Below, in pieces: positions 13,501 through 22,825 of a stretch of 64,000 bases of DNA. Numbering within the stretch: position 1 is the stretch's first letter; every line of letters begins with the position of its first letter. The stretch is from Cubamyces lactineus (taxonomy: Eukaryota > Basidiomycota > Agaricomycetes > Polyporales > Polyporaceae), in assembly GCA_022376465.1 (NCBI GenBank), contig JACDTU010000006.1:310001-374000 (forward strand), in the 5' to 3' direction. The position numbers and the translations under genes are program-made. The notes below the pieces were generated by a model. The model searched no databases. It saw only the letters and a program-made list of their open reading frames with translations, and was not told where the DNA came from.

Positions 13501-13986
13501 GTCTAATGCTGAGACCAAGGGTTCACAAGTGATCGAGTGTTCGCACTAATCGTCGGCCAATCCGCCGCGACATCTTAGCGCAACACGAGACGTCCAGAGC
13601 TGGTACCAGATAATTTGGGCGGGAACGCGACGCGGGAACTAGAATTTGCGTTTGGCTTGGAACGTACAGCCCTAGCTCACCCAGACTTCCATGCCTAGCT
13701 GTGATCAGGCACTAGTTGCCCAGCATGGCTACGCACATGTGCGCAATGCCTTGTCGTCCACAAGATCACTGGCCCCCTTCACAATCACGAAGCGCGGCGT
13801 GTACGTGCGTAGAAAGAGATGTCATTAAGTAGAAATGAGTACTCACTGATATTCAGGCACCTCTGTATCAAAGTCTACGGCCTCCACGCCAACCAACTCA
13901 AGATTCTCGTCCACTATTGATGCCCTTAGCTGGTCCGTCGCGAGCTCCAAACCGAGGAAGAGCGTGGAGAGACTCTTGGGAGGCAT
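10511..13986 (-). CDS. D-xylulose kinase (FGGY family)
   Basis: Seven exons (13986-13847, 13039-12966, 12834-12764, 12710-12152, 12099-11889, 11841-11734, 11681-10511) join in frame to 777 aa. Xylulokinase phosphorylates D-xylulose to D-xylulose 5-phosphate in the cytosol, feeding pentoses into the pentose phosphate pathway. The N terminus has the FGGY phosphate-binding strand (FLGLELATDQLRASI), then TQGGIFTTP and the GGAAQQHALVWW block. The FTSDYLST segment probably supplies the catalytic Asp, and SFGPMDVMMAP matches the nucleotide-binding loop. IATGAAANFPSIANLAGDVF in the last exon is the C-terminal FGGY signature. The protein is longer than the usual 550-620 aa because a Ser/Thr/Gly-rich, partly poly-Glu insert of roughly 135 residues sits near the C terminus (about 602-737). 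The first intron is 807 bp; the others are about 50-130 bp. Confidence 0.92.
13040..13846 (-). other. unusually long intron 1 of xylulose kinase
   Basis: The splice donor (TATCA|GTGAGT) and acceptor (TGCAG|GACGC) give a clean codon join that restores the family sequence from PEYQ into TQGGIF. At 807 bp it is more than ten times the typical intron in this window. No terminal inverted repeat or coding domain is evident inside it. Confidence 0.75.
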
Positions 13987-14979
13987 GTTGGTGTCTTTGG
14001 ATGCGTCCCCAGCGCGAAATCGTCAAGAACAGAGGCCCAAATGAGAAAAATGTCGTCGCGGTCGTGTCGTGGTCGTCGGAAAGAGAGAGTAGAAGAAGTT
14101 CTCAGCTTCTGCAGAGCATCACCATCAGAGCCGTGGAAGTGTTTGTTTGCCGCCCTCCGCGATGCCTCATGTACTTAGGCGTCTAATGTTTTAGAGTAAA
14201 ACATCTTCCGGTAAGCCCAAATTAAGGCTTACGGAATACATTACCTCTTAATAATGCCTTAATAACCCTGGTTACTGATGCGAACCTGGACGACAGGCGG
14301 CCGTCCTACGAACGTTCTACTGTGGTCATTTCTTCCACTGCACTGCACACCCAATGCTAGTGGCAATCACGGAACCACTCGAAAGTCGAACGTCGACAAC
14401 GCTGCGCCGTATCTGAAGGCTTGTCAGCTGTGCATATTCTCATGATTTCGGTAAGACTCGGCCAATAACAGCCGGCATCTGAGCGGATACGGTGTGGCGA
14501 CGCTATACATGAAGTAAGAGCGCGGTGCCATTGTTCGATCAAGTGATCTTGTCTTCCTGCGAATACAGCCAGCATCAACCGCACGCTGCTTTCTGAGGTA
14601 GCGAAGTGGACAAGGTCATTCACGTACGATGTCCTCTTGAATCAGCATCACGGTGCAAGCTCAAGGTACGTGAAGCTGCTCTCAGGTATAGGTGTCTTGT
14701 ATGCTGAAGAGCAGTTGCGCTGTTTGCTTCGTAGGATCGTGATGCATGATTCCACTACTTCTCGCGATTGGATGCGCCTATCTGCACGGCAGTCTGTGCA
14801 ACAACGCATCGACACGTCGGTGTAAAGTACAGTAGCACCTCCGGGATGCTGGGCAACCCCGATATGAACCCCACCGGTCATCCACCCGGGGCAACGGCCT
14901 GGATAGCGCCAATCATCTCAGTAAGAATGCCTATCGGCGGCCCTTGCATAGTCCACTGCTCATGCTAGCAGGCCCCCAG
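13987..14979. other. intergenic region upstream of xylulose kinase
   Basis: About 1 kb between two divergently oriented units, the kinase on the minus strand and the NmrA-like pseudogene on the plus strand. It contains one AT-rich stem-loop at 14183-14252 (listed separately). No supported coding region. Confidence 0.5.
14183..14252. repeat. AT-rich imperfect inverted repeat
   Basis: TAATGT...TCCGGTAAGCC on the left is complementary to GGCTTACGGAATACATTA on the right, apart from one extra G and a side hairpin (ATGTTTTA GAG TAAAACAT). It lies about 200 bp upstream of the xylulose kinase start codon. It could be a small transposon relic or a promoter element. Confidence 0.4.
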
Positions 14980-16068
14980 ATGGTGCTCATTGCAGTCACT
15001 GGCGCTACCGCAGCGCAAGGTCATTAATGACCTGCTCAAGCCCACCGCAGACGAATCCCCTTCGCCATATGCTGCGCGTGCGCTGACACGAGACCCGGAG
15101 AGCGAGCGTGCTCGAGAGATCACAAATCGTGGCATCCAGGTATTCGCAGGTACGTCTGCCATAGTACTGCTTCGCGACGATTTTGCTCACGATGAAATGA
15201 TGTCAGGGGGTACGAACGACCTGTCGAGCGTGCTGAAGGCAATGGTGGGCCTGTATGGCGCCTTTGTCAATGACAATAGTTAGATCGTCGGTGAAGAGAA
15301 CGAGGTATATACCCGCATGCGAATCTTCGAGTTCGCCATACAGTTCGATACGCTCGAGTACCGTGTATGGAGCGGCCTAGTTTACTCGTCTGAGGTAGGT
15401 TGTGGCTCCTTCGTGCCCAACATCAGGCCTGATACTCTAGAGCACAGAAGGGGGATACAATCCCATCTACCGATACATGCACTACGACGGCAAGGGTTCG
15501 CGCTCAGCCTTCTGCCGTCGATGATGACGGCATGTCTTGGAGCATTCTCTCGACGATGGTCTATATGGAGATGCCACAATTCGTCAGTACTCTGTCGACG
15601 TCTGGGTCTTGTGCTTGCATCTGACTCGGGCAAACGTAGCCTATGCTCGGCCCACTCCACAACTTACGTCTTTGCCTTCCCGGTGAGTAAGAGACATGTC
15701 CCGATGGTCATTTTCACCGACGCTGGCTACTTCGCTCGCAACATCTTCGACCACTGCGAGTCCGCGCTCCTGCAGGAGATTGGAATCGCGAGTGGCTGGG
15801 CCGATCAGCCATACTTGGTGTCCACTTCCACCAAGGCCACCGGCAAGCGTACCGTCTTCAAACCGCTTAGTGGTTCGACCTATGGGGCCAGGACGGCATC
15901 AATATACCTCTCGCGAACGGGAGGGGCCATGCCCTGGTCGGGCCGATGACGTGCCAGAAGGAGAACTTCATGCGCTGGTAGTCTTCATACCGGGATGAAG
16001 TCATTATGCGAGATCGGACGCGGTTGCGGCAGCCTAATGGATGCACGCTGTAGAGCCGGCTGAAGGAG
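14980..16068 (+). pseudogene. decayed NmrA-like paralogue
   Basis: The strand carries a degraded copy of the NmrA-like gene at 8510-9782. It begins ATGGTGCTCATTGCAGTC (MVLIAVTGATAAQG), then loses a few bases so that a stop follows and the frame shifts before the INDLLKPTADESPSPYA segment. Further homology: SVLKAMVGLYGAFVN near 15230-15275, interrupted by an in-frame TAG at 15281-15283; RMRIFEFA near 15318; a GYFARNIFDH segment near 15725; and PYLVSTSTKATGKR near 15810-15850, after which the frame breaks again. Equivalents of the active gene's introns are still present at the same places, so this is a duplicated genomic segment and not a retrocopy. It is inverted relative to the intact copy, with the xylulose kinase between them. 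Confidence 0.85.
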
Positions 16069-16481
16069 ACGATACACACTGGAGGAATCGATTATTTTTA
16101 TTGAGCTCTTTTGAAAGTAACATAGAGCGCATACATCGACTGTAGGTTGTGCTCTGACGACGTAGACATGTAGTACCTCCAAATTGCCCCCTCGTCTGCT
16201 CACCGAATCAATATGTTATCACCACAACCTTGGCGTCGTTGATGGCATCCAGTCTATAGCCTGGCTCGCCTGCATATCGTCCATACAACGCACGTCATTC
16301 AAGTCGAGATCAGTCATCGTCGGAGTCACGGACGGAGCTGCCAGGTATCCGGGCGATCATACGCACCGAGTCATTTGGTGCCTGTCCTGCCAGATTCATA
16401 ACTTGAGCAACTGACTTGCCCATCTTGACTCTTGAGCGACACATCCGCTGTTGCCGTCGTCTAGCCCACTCGCAACCTACC
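16069..16481. other. intergenic region
   Basis: About 410 bp between the NmrA-like pseudogene and the GNAT gene, probably containing the GNAT promoter. The open frame of the GNAT gene extends back to 16416, but the ATG at 16482 has the better context (ACCATG). Nothing else is seen. Confidence 0.5.
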
Positions 16482-17264
16482 ATGTTGTACGTTAACAACT
16501 GTACATCTCCTCCCGTGCCTGTTCTCTCCGAATCCGAGATCCATGGATCCACGCCATATGACATCAACTTCGCGTACCCCATCCACGAGGAAACTTTGCA
16601 AAACGCGCGGACCAAGCTCGTACCCTTCGTTCCGTCCGTTCACAGCGAGGCCTACTGGAACCACGTTGGACAAGATCCGGCCACATTCCGCTACTACCCA
16701 TTCATCTTCAATACTCTCCACGAATATCTGACTTGGCTGGAGTTGAGGATCAGGCGCGATCCGCACAACATCCTCTTCGCCGTCATCGACAAGACGCGCC
16801 CGGACGCGCAGCACCCAGACTGGGACGGAAGCCTCGCAGGGGTCATCAGCATCTTTAATACGTCCGCGCCCAACCTCGCGACGGAGGCGGCCTTCGTAGT
16901 TGTGTTCCCCGAGTTCCGCAGCTCCCACATCGCGAAGGACATGGTCGGTCTGCTCCTGCGCTACCTCCTGGAGCTCCCCAGCGCGTCGCCTCCGGGCATC
17001 GGGTTCAGACGCATCAAGTGGTCCGCCAATCCGAGGAATGCGGCCTCTATCGGACTTGCCGAACGCATGGGCTTTAAACGCGAAGGCATCAATCGATGGG
17101 TTTGGGTGCTCCCCGACGAGCTCGCGAAGGAAGGGATGCCTGGCCGGGTTGGAGACGCATTCTCTGGGAAAAGGGGGAGAGACTCGGCGGTGCTGGCTTT
17201 GTGTTGGGACGATTGGGAGGGAGGCTGCAAGGAGCGTATCCAGGAGATCATTGGCTCTAAGTGA
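16482..17264 (+). CDS. GNAT family N-acetyltransferase (RimJ/RimL-like)
   Basis: A single-exon gene of 260 aa from the ATG at 16482; an in-frame ATG at 16416 would add 22 residues. GNAT enzymes transfer acetyl from acetyl-CoA to an amine. The layout fits the RimJ/RimL-like subgroup common in fungi: an N-terminal strand region, a central block with LFAVIDK and GVISIFNT (beta strands 2-4), then the acetyl-CoA binding stretch FPEFRSSHIAKDMVGLLLRY, in which the RSSHIA segment stands in for the RxxGxG/A pyrophosphate loop. NPRNAASIGLAERMGF is the classic C-terminal Asn-containing motif before beta 6/7. The substrate cannot be told from sequence. It is one of the few intronless genes in the window. 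Confidence 0.85.
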   Translation: MLYVNNCTSPPVPVLSESEIHGSTPYDINFAYPIHEETLQNARTKLVPFVPSVHSEAYWNHVGQDPATFRYYPFIFNTLHEYLTWLELRIRRDPHNILFAVIDKTRPDAQHPDWDGSLAGVISIFNTSAPNLATEAAFVVVFPEFRSSHIAKDMVGLLLRYLLELPSASPPGIGFRRIKWSANPRNAASIGLAERMGFKREGINRWVWVLPDELAKEGMPGRVGDAFSGKRGRDSAVLALCWDDWEGGCKERIQEIIGSK

Positions 17265-17689
17265 TGTTATCAATGGCTAGTCGAGTACTGAAAGATCTAT
17301 GCAAACTCGCGCAGATGTTATTCGGGTTCAAGATTGCTCTTACGCATTACTGTACTTGATCTTCTTAGGGCGAACTTGTGTACAACCAGTATGGTCGCTT
17401 TACGTCTCGTGGATCGTTTGTTACGTTGATGACGTCTGAAGCAACTAACCATTGCGAGTTCTCAATGTTATTAGAGCGGGGCAGTCGTCGAGACAGTGAT
17501 GGTAGCCTCAGAGTCACAGGGGGCGGGGGGTGCAAACCCCGATTTGGGCATGTTGCTGAGTTACTGAGTTAATCGTTCCGTCACAAACCGCCACAACTTG
17601 AATGACTGTTTACGAGCCATAGTACCTCCTGCAACATCAGCTTCACTCCCATAACTTGAAATCGCGCTTTCCGTGAGGTGTATCGTCGA
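17265..17689. other. intergenic region
   Basis: About 425 bp between two genes on the same strand. It should contain the 3' UTR of the GNAT gene and the promoter of the AlkB-like gene. A G-rich run (GGGGGCGGGGGG) lies near 17519-17530. No coding signal. Confidence 0.45.
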
Positions 17690-18708
17690 ATGTCGACTAG
17701 TAACTTGCAACGAGATGCTATGGGCCCAGGAGATGCGATCGGCGAAGGCGATTCGTTTGTTCTATACGACTTTCTGCCACGCGAGCTCGCGGACACGGCT
17801 TTCGAGCGAATCATTGGAGAAGTGAAATGGAACAAGATGATGCACCGAGGCAAGCACACGCTGCTTGAGCGTTGAGGATATGGTACTAAATATTATTCGC
17901 ATATGTGGGGAAGTCCCTCGGCTTGTGGCTGTGGAGGGCCGCATCCTCCAGGACGGAAGGCGAGTGCCATAGTGTTTCGCCCCCGGAAAGGAAGTACGCT
18001 TATATCGCTTGGAACAGCTATCCAGTATACCGCCATCCCGCGGATGAGTCGCCTGCTCTTCTGCCTTTCTCCCCAACAGTTGAGCAAATTCGCCAACACG
18101 TGGAGGACATCCTGCACGAACCTGTCAATCACGTTCTGATCCAGCACTATCGTAGCGGTGCTGATTACATATCGGAGCACTCAGACAAAACGGTCGATGT
18201 CGTACGAGGGTCTAGGATTGTCAACGTCAGCCTTGGTGCGCAGCGCATCATGACCCTGCGAACGAAGAAAGGTGTCCTCGCAAACTCGGGAGGCAACACA
18301 TCGGACGCGCGCGTAGGGAACGAGATGAAGAGGGCAGTACAACGAATTCCTCTTCCACATAACTCCATCTTTGTCATGGGCCTGGAGACGAACGCGAAAT
18401 GGATGCATAGCATACGGGCAGACAAGCGACCACTCTTCCAGAAGAACGATGCAGAGCTTTACAAGCACGGCGAGCGTATCAGCCTGACGTTCCGCACTAT
18501 CGGCACCTTCCTCACGCACGATGAACGCCTCATATACGGCCAAGGTGCGAAAGGAAAGACACGCGGGGAAGCAAGACCAGTGTTGCGTGGTGGCGAAGAG
18601 GCCGAGAAACTGTTGGCTGCCTTTGGAACCGAGAACCACCAGAGCGACTTCGACTGGGTGGCGAGTTACGGGGAGGGATTTGATGTGCTTCATTTTCGGC
18701 CGACCTAG
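17690..18708 (+). CDS. AlkB-like 2-oxoglutarate/Fe(II) dioxygenase (ALKBH2/3 type)
   Basis: Three exons (17690-17849, 17914-17959, 18018-18708) give 298 aa. AlkB-type enzymes use Fe(II), O2 and 2-oxoglutarate to remove alkyl groups from nucleic acid bases. Visible signatures: VYRHPADESPALLPF (substrate-side segment), NHVLIQHYRSGADYISEHSD with the iron-binding HxD in EHSD, NVSLGAQRIMTLR, the distal iron His in KWMHSI, and the RISLTFR pair of arginines (R-x5-R) that binds 2-oxoglutarate. Both introns (64 and 58 bp) appear to begin with GC instead of GT (G|GCAAGC and AAG|GCGAGT); reading through either loses the conserved frame. With the only available AG, the first join gives HR-V-PRLVAV, two residues shorter than the HRGGEVPRL I would expect, so that boundary is less certain. 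The extra C-terminal 70 residues are not catalytic. Confidence 0.85.
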
Positions 18709-19225
18709 TGATGAGTAGACATCATAGTGAGTAGCTGCGCTTGTCTAAACGTACCGCTGTATGACGCTGACGAACGTATGTTTGCGTGGGTGGCATGCTA
18801 GGATACAAATTCACCCATCCGCTGACACGCGCGTAAATCCAGCAGGACCCTTAGTATGGTACTAGTCAGAATTTCTTGGATAGGATGTAAAGAGAAATTA
18901 TAGCTGCTGCCGTACCTTCCATGGATGATATCGAAGTGATAGACGACTTGATATATGCAGTCGTAAGAGATCTAAAGCACAGTACGCACCTCGCCGCAAA
19001 ATGCGAATTGGAGGATAAGTCTGACCTCTCTGGACAATAGTAGCGCCGGGACTTTGTGACACCGTTTCATCACGCCGTGATGCCGCACGTGGTCAGTTCC
19101 GCTGCCGGCGCTAATATTTCCTTGTAACTCACGCTCGACTCTCGAGGTTCTATGAATCCTCTCGTTCGGTCAATACTCTGTCCACTCAGGCTCCTTTGTT
19201 GATCGTCTGGAGAGGGATTCATCGA
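18709..19225. other. intergenic region
   Basis: About 515 bp between the AlkB-like and RING genes, both on the plus strand. No repeat, RNA gene or coding signal recognised; presumably 3' UTR and promoter. Confidence 0.45.
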
Positions 19226-22200
19226 ATGAGAAGCCCGCCTCAAAAACGCATCAAACTGGAACCGGAGCCGGAACCGCCTCTGACTTCAACTCCGGAAGAG
19301 TTTGCAGAGGAGGCGGAAGAATTGGAGGATAGCGATGGAGAGCATTGCAGCATTTGTCTACAGTCGTACTCGGACAGGACTGTAATTCCAACATGCTCTC
19401 ACGAGTTCTGCTTCGAATGTCTCCTTATATGGACAGGTGAGCATTACTACTATGCTCGCGCGAGTTGTCCGACGACGCCAGAAGGCCGTGTACCTGTGTC
19501 GTATGCAACAATCCGGTCGAAATTGCTCTACAGTGAAGACAAGATGCTCATATGCCTATAGATCAGTCTAGGCGTTGTCCACTATGCTCTCAGGACATTG
19601 GTAAATATCTCATGCACAATATCCGGTCGAAGTACGACTATCAGAAGCATTATCTGGCCCCACTCCGCGCATCTCCGGAGGCGCAGGCCGTTATTGCTGC
19701 GCGCCAGGAGATCCGTCAACGTGCCGCACGTCGGCGAGAGATAGAATGGGGTCGGCGCCGTCAGCGGGAGAGAGAGGAGGTCGATGAGCTTGAGCGAGCT
19801 ATTGAGAAGCGACGGTGGGTTTACAGACACTGTCTTTATGCCAAGGTGAGATACAATACCTTTGCTGCATGAACTATTACTACCTTCCCACATACCTCAA
19901 TATGCGCACATCCATTGTTCTGACGCGCTACGTCCATTTCACGTCAACTTGTGTATCGCCCATCAGGATAACCCTAACCTAGTGCCCTCTGTAGCACGTA
20001 GCTTCCAATCCCTACACCCGCTACCGACCGTTCCCCACGCCGGCCCAGTTCACTGCGTCCCAAGACTATATATCTAGGGCAACGGTATTCACACGCCGTG
20101 AGCTCAGGGTGTGGCCTGGATTAGACGTTGAGGTTAGTCACCGGCCCATAGCGTCGCAAATCACGAGCGTTTATTCACACTCATTCAATCAGTTTCTTAC
20201 CACGTTCACAATATCCCTCATGAAGTCTTTGGACATCCGCTCTGAGCCAGCAATTAGGCTACTATCCGAATTCCTAGATATGGACGCCGAGCATGGCCAT
20301 GAACACGACAATGCTGAGCATTTTGCACATGGTAAGTCCGTGGCGCTTAAATGACCGAGCCATTACGACGTCCCTATCAAGCGGTCGTGAGGACTTGCCA
20401 TCTAAGCTGCTCTCGTGATGTCGTCTTCCATTGCTAACTGGCCGCGTTCGATTTCTCTATAGAACTTTACTGCTATCTTCGGTCTCCTTACCGGGACCTC
20501 GCCGCATACGATAGGAACGTTCAGGTAGGTTGCCTCACCGTGGGTATCAGACGAGGGTCAGCAGGCTCAAAGCATTTCCTCGAAGTACGATATTCCCCCT
20601 AGTGTTCCAGCACCGGGCATTCTCGATCACGGGCGGCGTTGGCGCTCCCGCTCCCGCTCACCATCGGCCCCCTCTACGGGCTCGCAAGCACCCATATTGT
20701 TCCCTCCCTCTCCTCGTCGAGCAGCTCGGTCCCGTTCGGCCTCATCCGCTTCTTCAACACGTCAACCCCGCTCCTCTTCCTCTTCCTATCGAGCTGCGGC
20801 AACGCACGCTCAATCTACCACAACTCAAATCTCTGTGGATGCTGGGCCCAATGAGCGGCGGCATGCTGGGACGAAAGATGGTTCTCGTTACCCTTCTGCT
20901 GGCAGAGCATTAGATGCTGATGTTGTGGACTCCGAGGGTCAGCGATCCAGACAGCACACCCATCCCCGAGAAGTGCGCAGCTTTCGCCACCATGCAAGCG
21001 AGAGCGCTGGGAAGGGGAAAGGACGTGCCGATGATAGAGCGGACACCTCGGGGGAGGAATCTCATCCTGCCCCCTCGCACGAGGAGGAAGAACTGAATTT
21101 TGGTGGCAGTGTCCGTTCCGGCACGGACAAAAACGTGAATAATAGCCTTCCCTCCCAGGGTGGCAGCGGGAACACTGCCTGTCCTTCCGTCTTATCGACA
21201 CCACCCAGAGCTACGGAAGTGTCCATCACAATTGGTGAAGGGGTCGGACTCAGTACCGCCGCATCCCGTCTCGCACCTTCTGTCGAGCCTGCAGATAAGG
21301 CTACTCTCATGGTCCGACAACGTAACGACAACAGCGGCAACGGACAAGCTTCAGGCTCGTTGAGCACGCCGTCGGAGAGCAGGCCGCCGGTACGTATCCG
21401 CCGCAATCCCTGGCAGACGATGCAGCAGTATCTTGCAGATGGAGTTAGCGGTCCACGTTGCAGTAGGCTAGGCGACGGAACCACGGGCGCGGAGCTTGCT
21501 TCAGCCACCCAGCCACAAGCTCGGCAAGACGCAGCAGCCATCCCTCGTGATGAAGCCCTCCGCCCTGAAGATCGTTCGCCTGCCGGTGGGGCTGTCCCAT
21601 CTCTGCTCTTACGATTGTCGGATCCTACACCGCCGGCAGCATCTGCAACGCATCGCCTTGGCTCATCTGAGCTTCGAGCCCGAGCCCGAGCACGCCTTGC
21701 GGCCCATGAGGGCGGCAAAGGAATATCCGCCTCGGAAATGATGGGACGCACACGAGTGTCCTCGGTCGCGCTGTCCTCGGCGGATGATCTTAGCACCGGG
21801 CCATCTCGTCCACCTCTCGTACAGCAGCGTCCCGGTCCCGGACGCCAGCTTCATAATGCGGTCGAGAGCAGTGACGTGAATGCTGTGGAGCAAACGTCCT
21901 CGGAGAACGCTGATCAAGCCAGAGGTGTGATGCATCGCTGCCACTCTACCCGCTTCCCGCGTGAGCTGACTGGCCATGTGCGCCCCCATTAGTGCCTACA
22001 GAGACCGCAAGAAGCGGTGTGCAGGCTGAACCCTTCCCTGCAACCGCTGATCCACGTTCCTTGCTCATGCAGAAGCTTGAGGCAGAGAAGCGCGACGCAG
22101 CGGACATTCCCACTGCTGAGAAGACGCAATTGTCCTCTGCGCACCGCCCATTTGTTCCTATGGCACTCGCTGACGGCAGCGCCGGGGAACCCTCAAAATC

Positions 22201-22423
22201 CGCCTCGGACGTGGTCGCTGCGGAGCGGATTGCCGAACGAAGGGAAGCTGAACTACGAACCCAGGCACAGTTGCGGGTCAGGCTTGCAGCGGCCAAGAGA
22301 GAGGCTGAGCGGGGTGGCTCGGTCATGGAGGGCGGTTCGGGGGGCTCGACCGCGACGATCGATGGCAACCTCGCGGTCCAGGAGTCATCGCTGAGGAGTA
22401 GGCTCAAGGCGAGGCAGACGTGA
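19226..22423 (+). CDS. Topors-like RING-type E3 ubiquitin ligase
   Basis: Seven exons (19226-19436, 19562-19845, 19995-20132, 20193-20331, 20463-20524, 20586-21924, 21993-22423) give 867 aa. The N terminus is basic then acidic, followed by a C3HC4 RING (HCSICLQS ... CSHEFCFECL ... CPLCSQ) around residues 36-82, split by intron 1. A Topors-type region follows: RRWVYRHCLYAKHVASN, RRELRVW, a LMKSLDIRSEPAIRLLSEFL helix and CYLRSPYRDLAAYD. The rest is Arg/Ser-rich and disordered, ending in a helix (RVRLAAAKREAE ... SSLRSRLKAR). RING ligases of this group bring an E2 to nuclear targets, and the animal protein also promotes SUMO transfer. Nuclear location is inferred from the basic Arg/Ser tracts. 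Introns are 60-149 bp; a stretch inside intron 1 (AATCCGGTCGAA) resembles exon 2. Confidence 0.82.
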
Positions 22424-22825
22424 TTACAGATGTAGCGTGTTCGCAGTACGCTAGCTAAATCCAGTAGATATTACTACTTTTCCTGTGTGGTTCGTACGCT
22501 ACAGATACGGGATAGCCGCATGGTGTGTTGAACAGGGGAATATATGATGGTCTAAGGTATATCGAGATCGGGCTAGTAAAAGATTGACGGGTGCCATCGA
22601 TGAGAACGAACGTCGAGAGCAGGATTAGACGACGGGCGGTAAGTGTAAGGAGAGGGCGCGATTAAGGATAGGCAGGGGTCGTCCCGCAGCATTATGTGTG
22701 CGGAGGGTACTGTTTGCTATTACGCGTGAGTATACGTGGTCGAGTTCGTGAGGACGTCGAGAAAAGATCGTGGAGGCCAATATACATGGGAGGCGGCAAT
22801 CGTGCTCCCTGACGCTAACTGCTCA
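22424..22825. other. intergenic region between convergent genes
   Basis: About 400 bp between the stop codons of the Topors-like and homeodomain genes. Presumably two 3' UTRs; no other feature seen. Confidence 0.5.

Noticed and set aside
17519..17530. G-rich run as a possible G-quadruplex
   Set aside because: It is short and lacks the four separated G tracts needed for a confident call.
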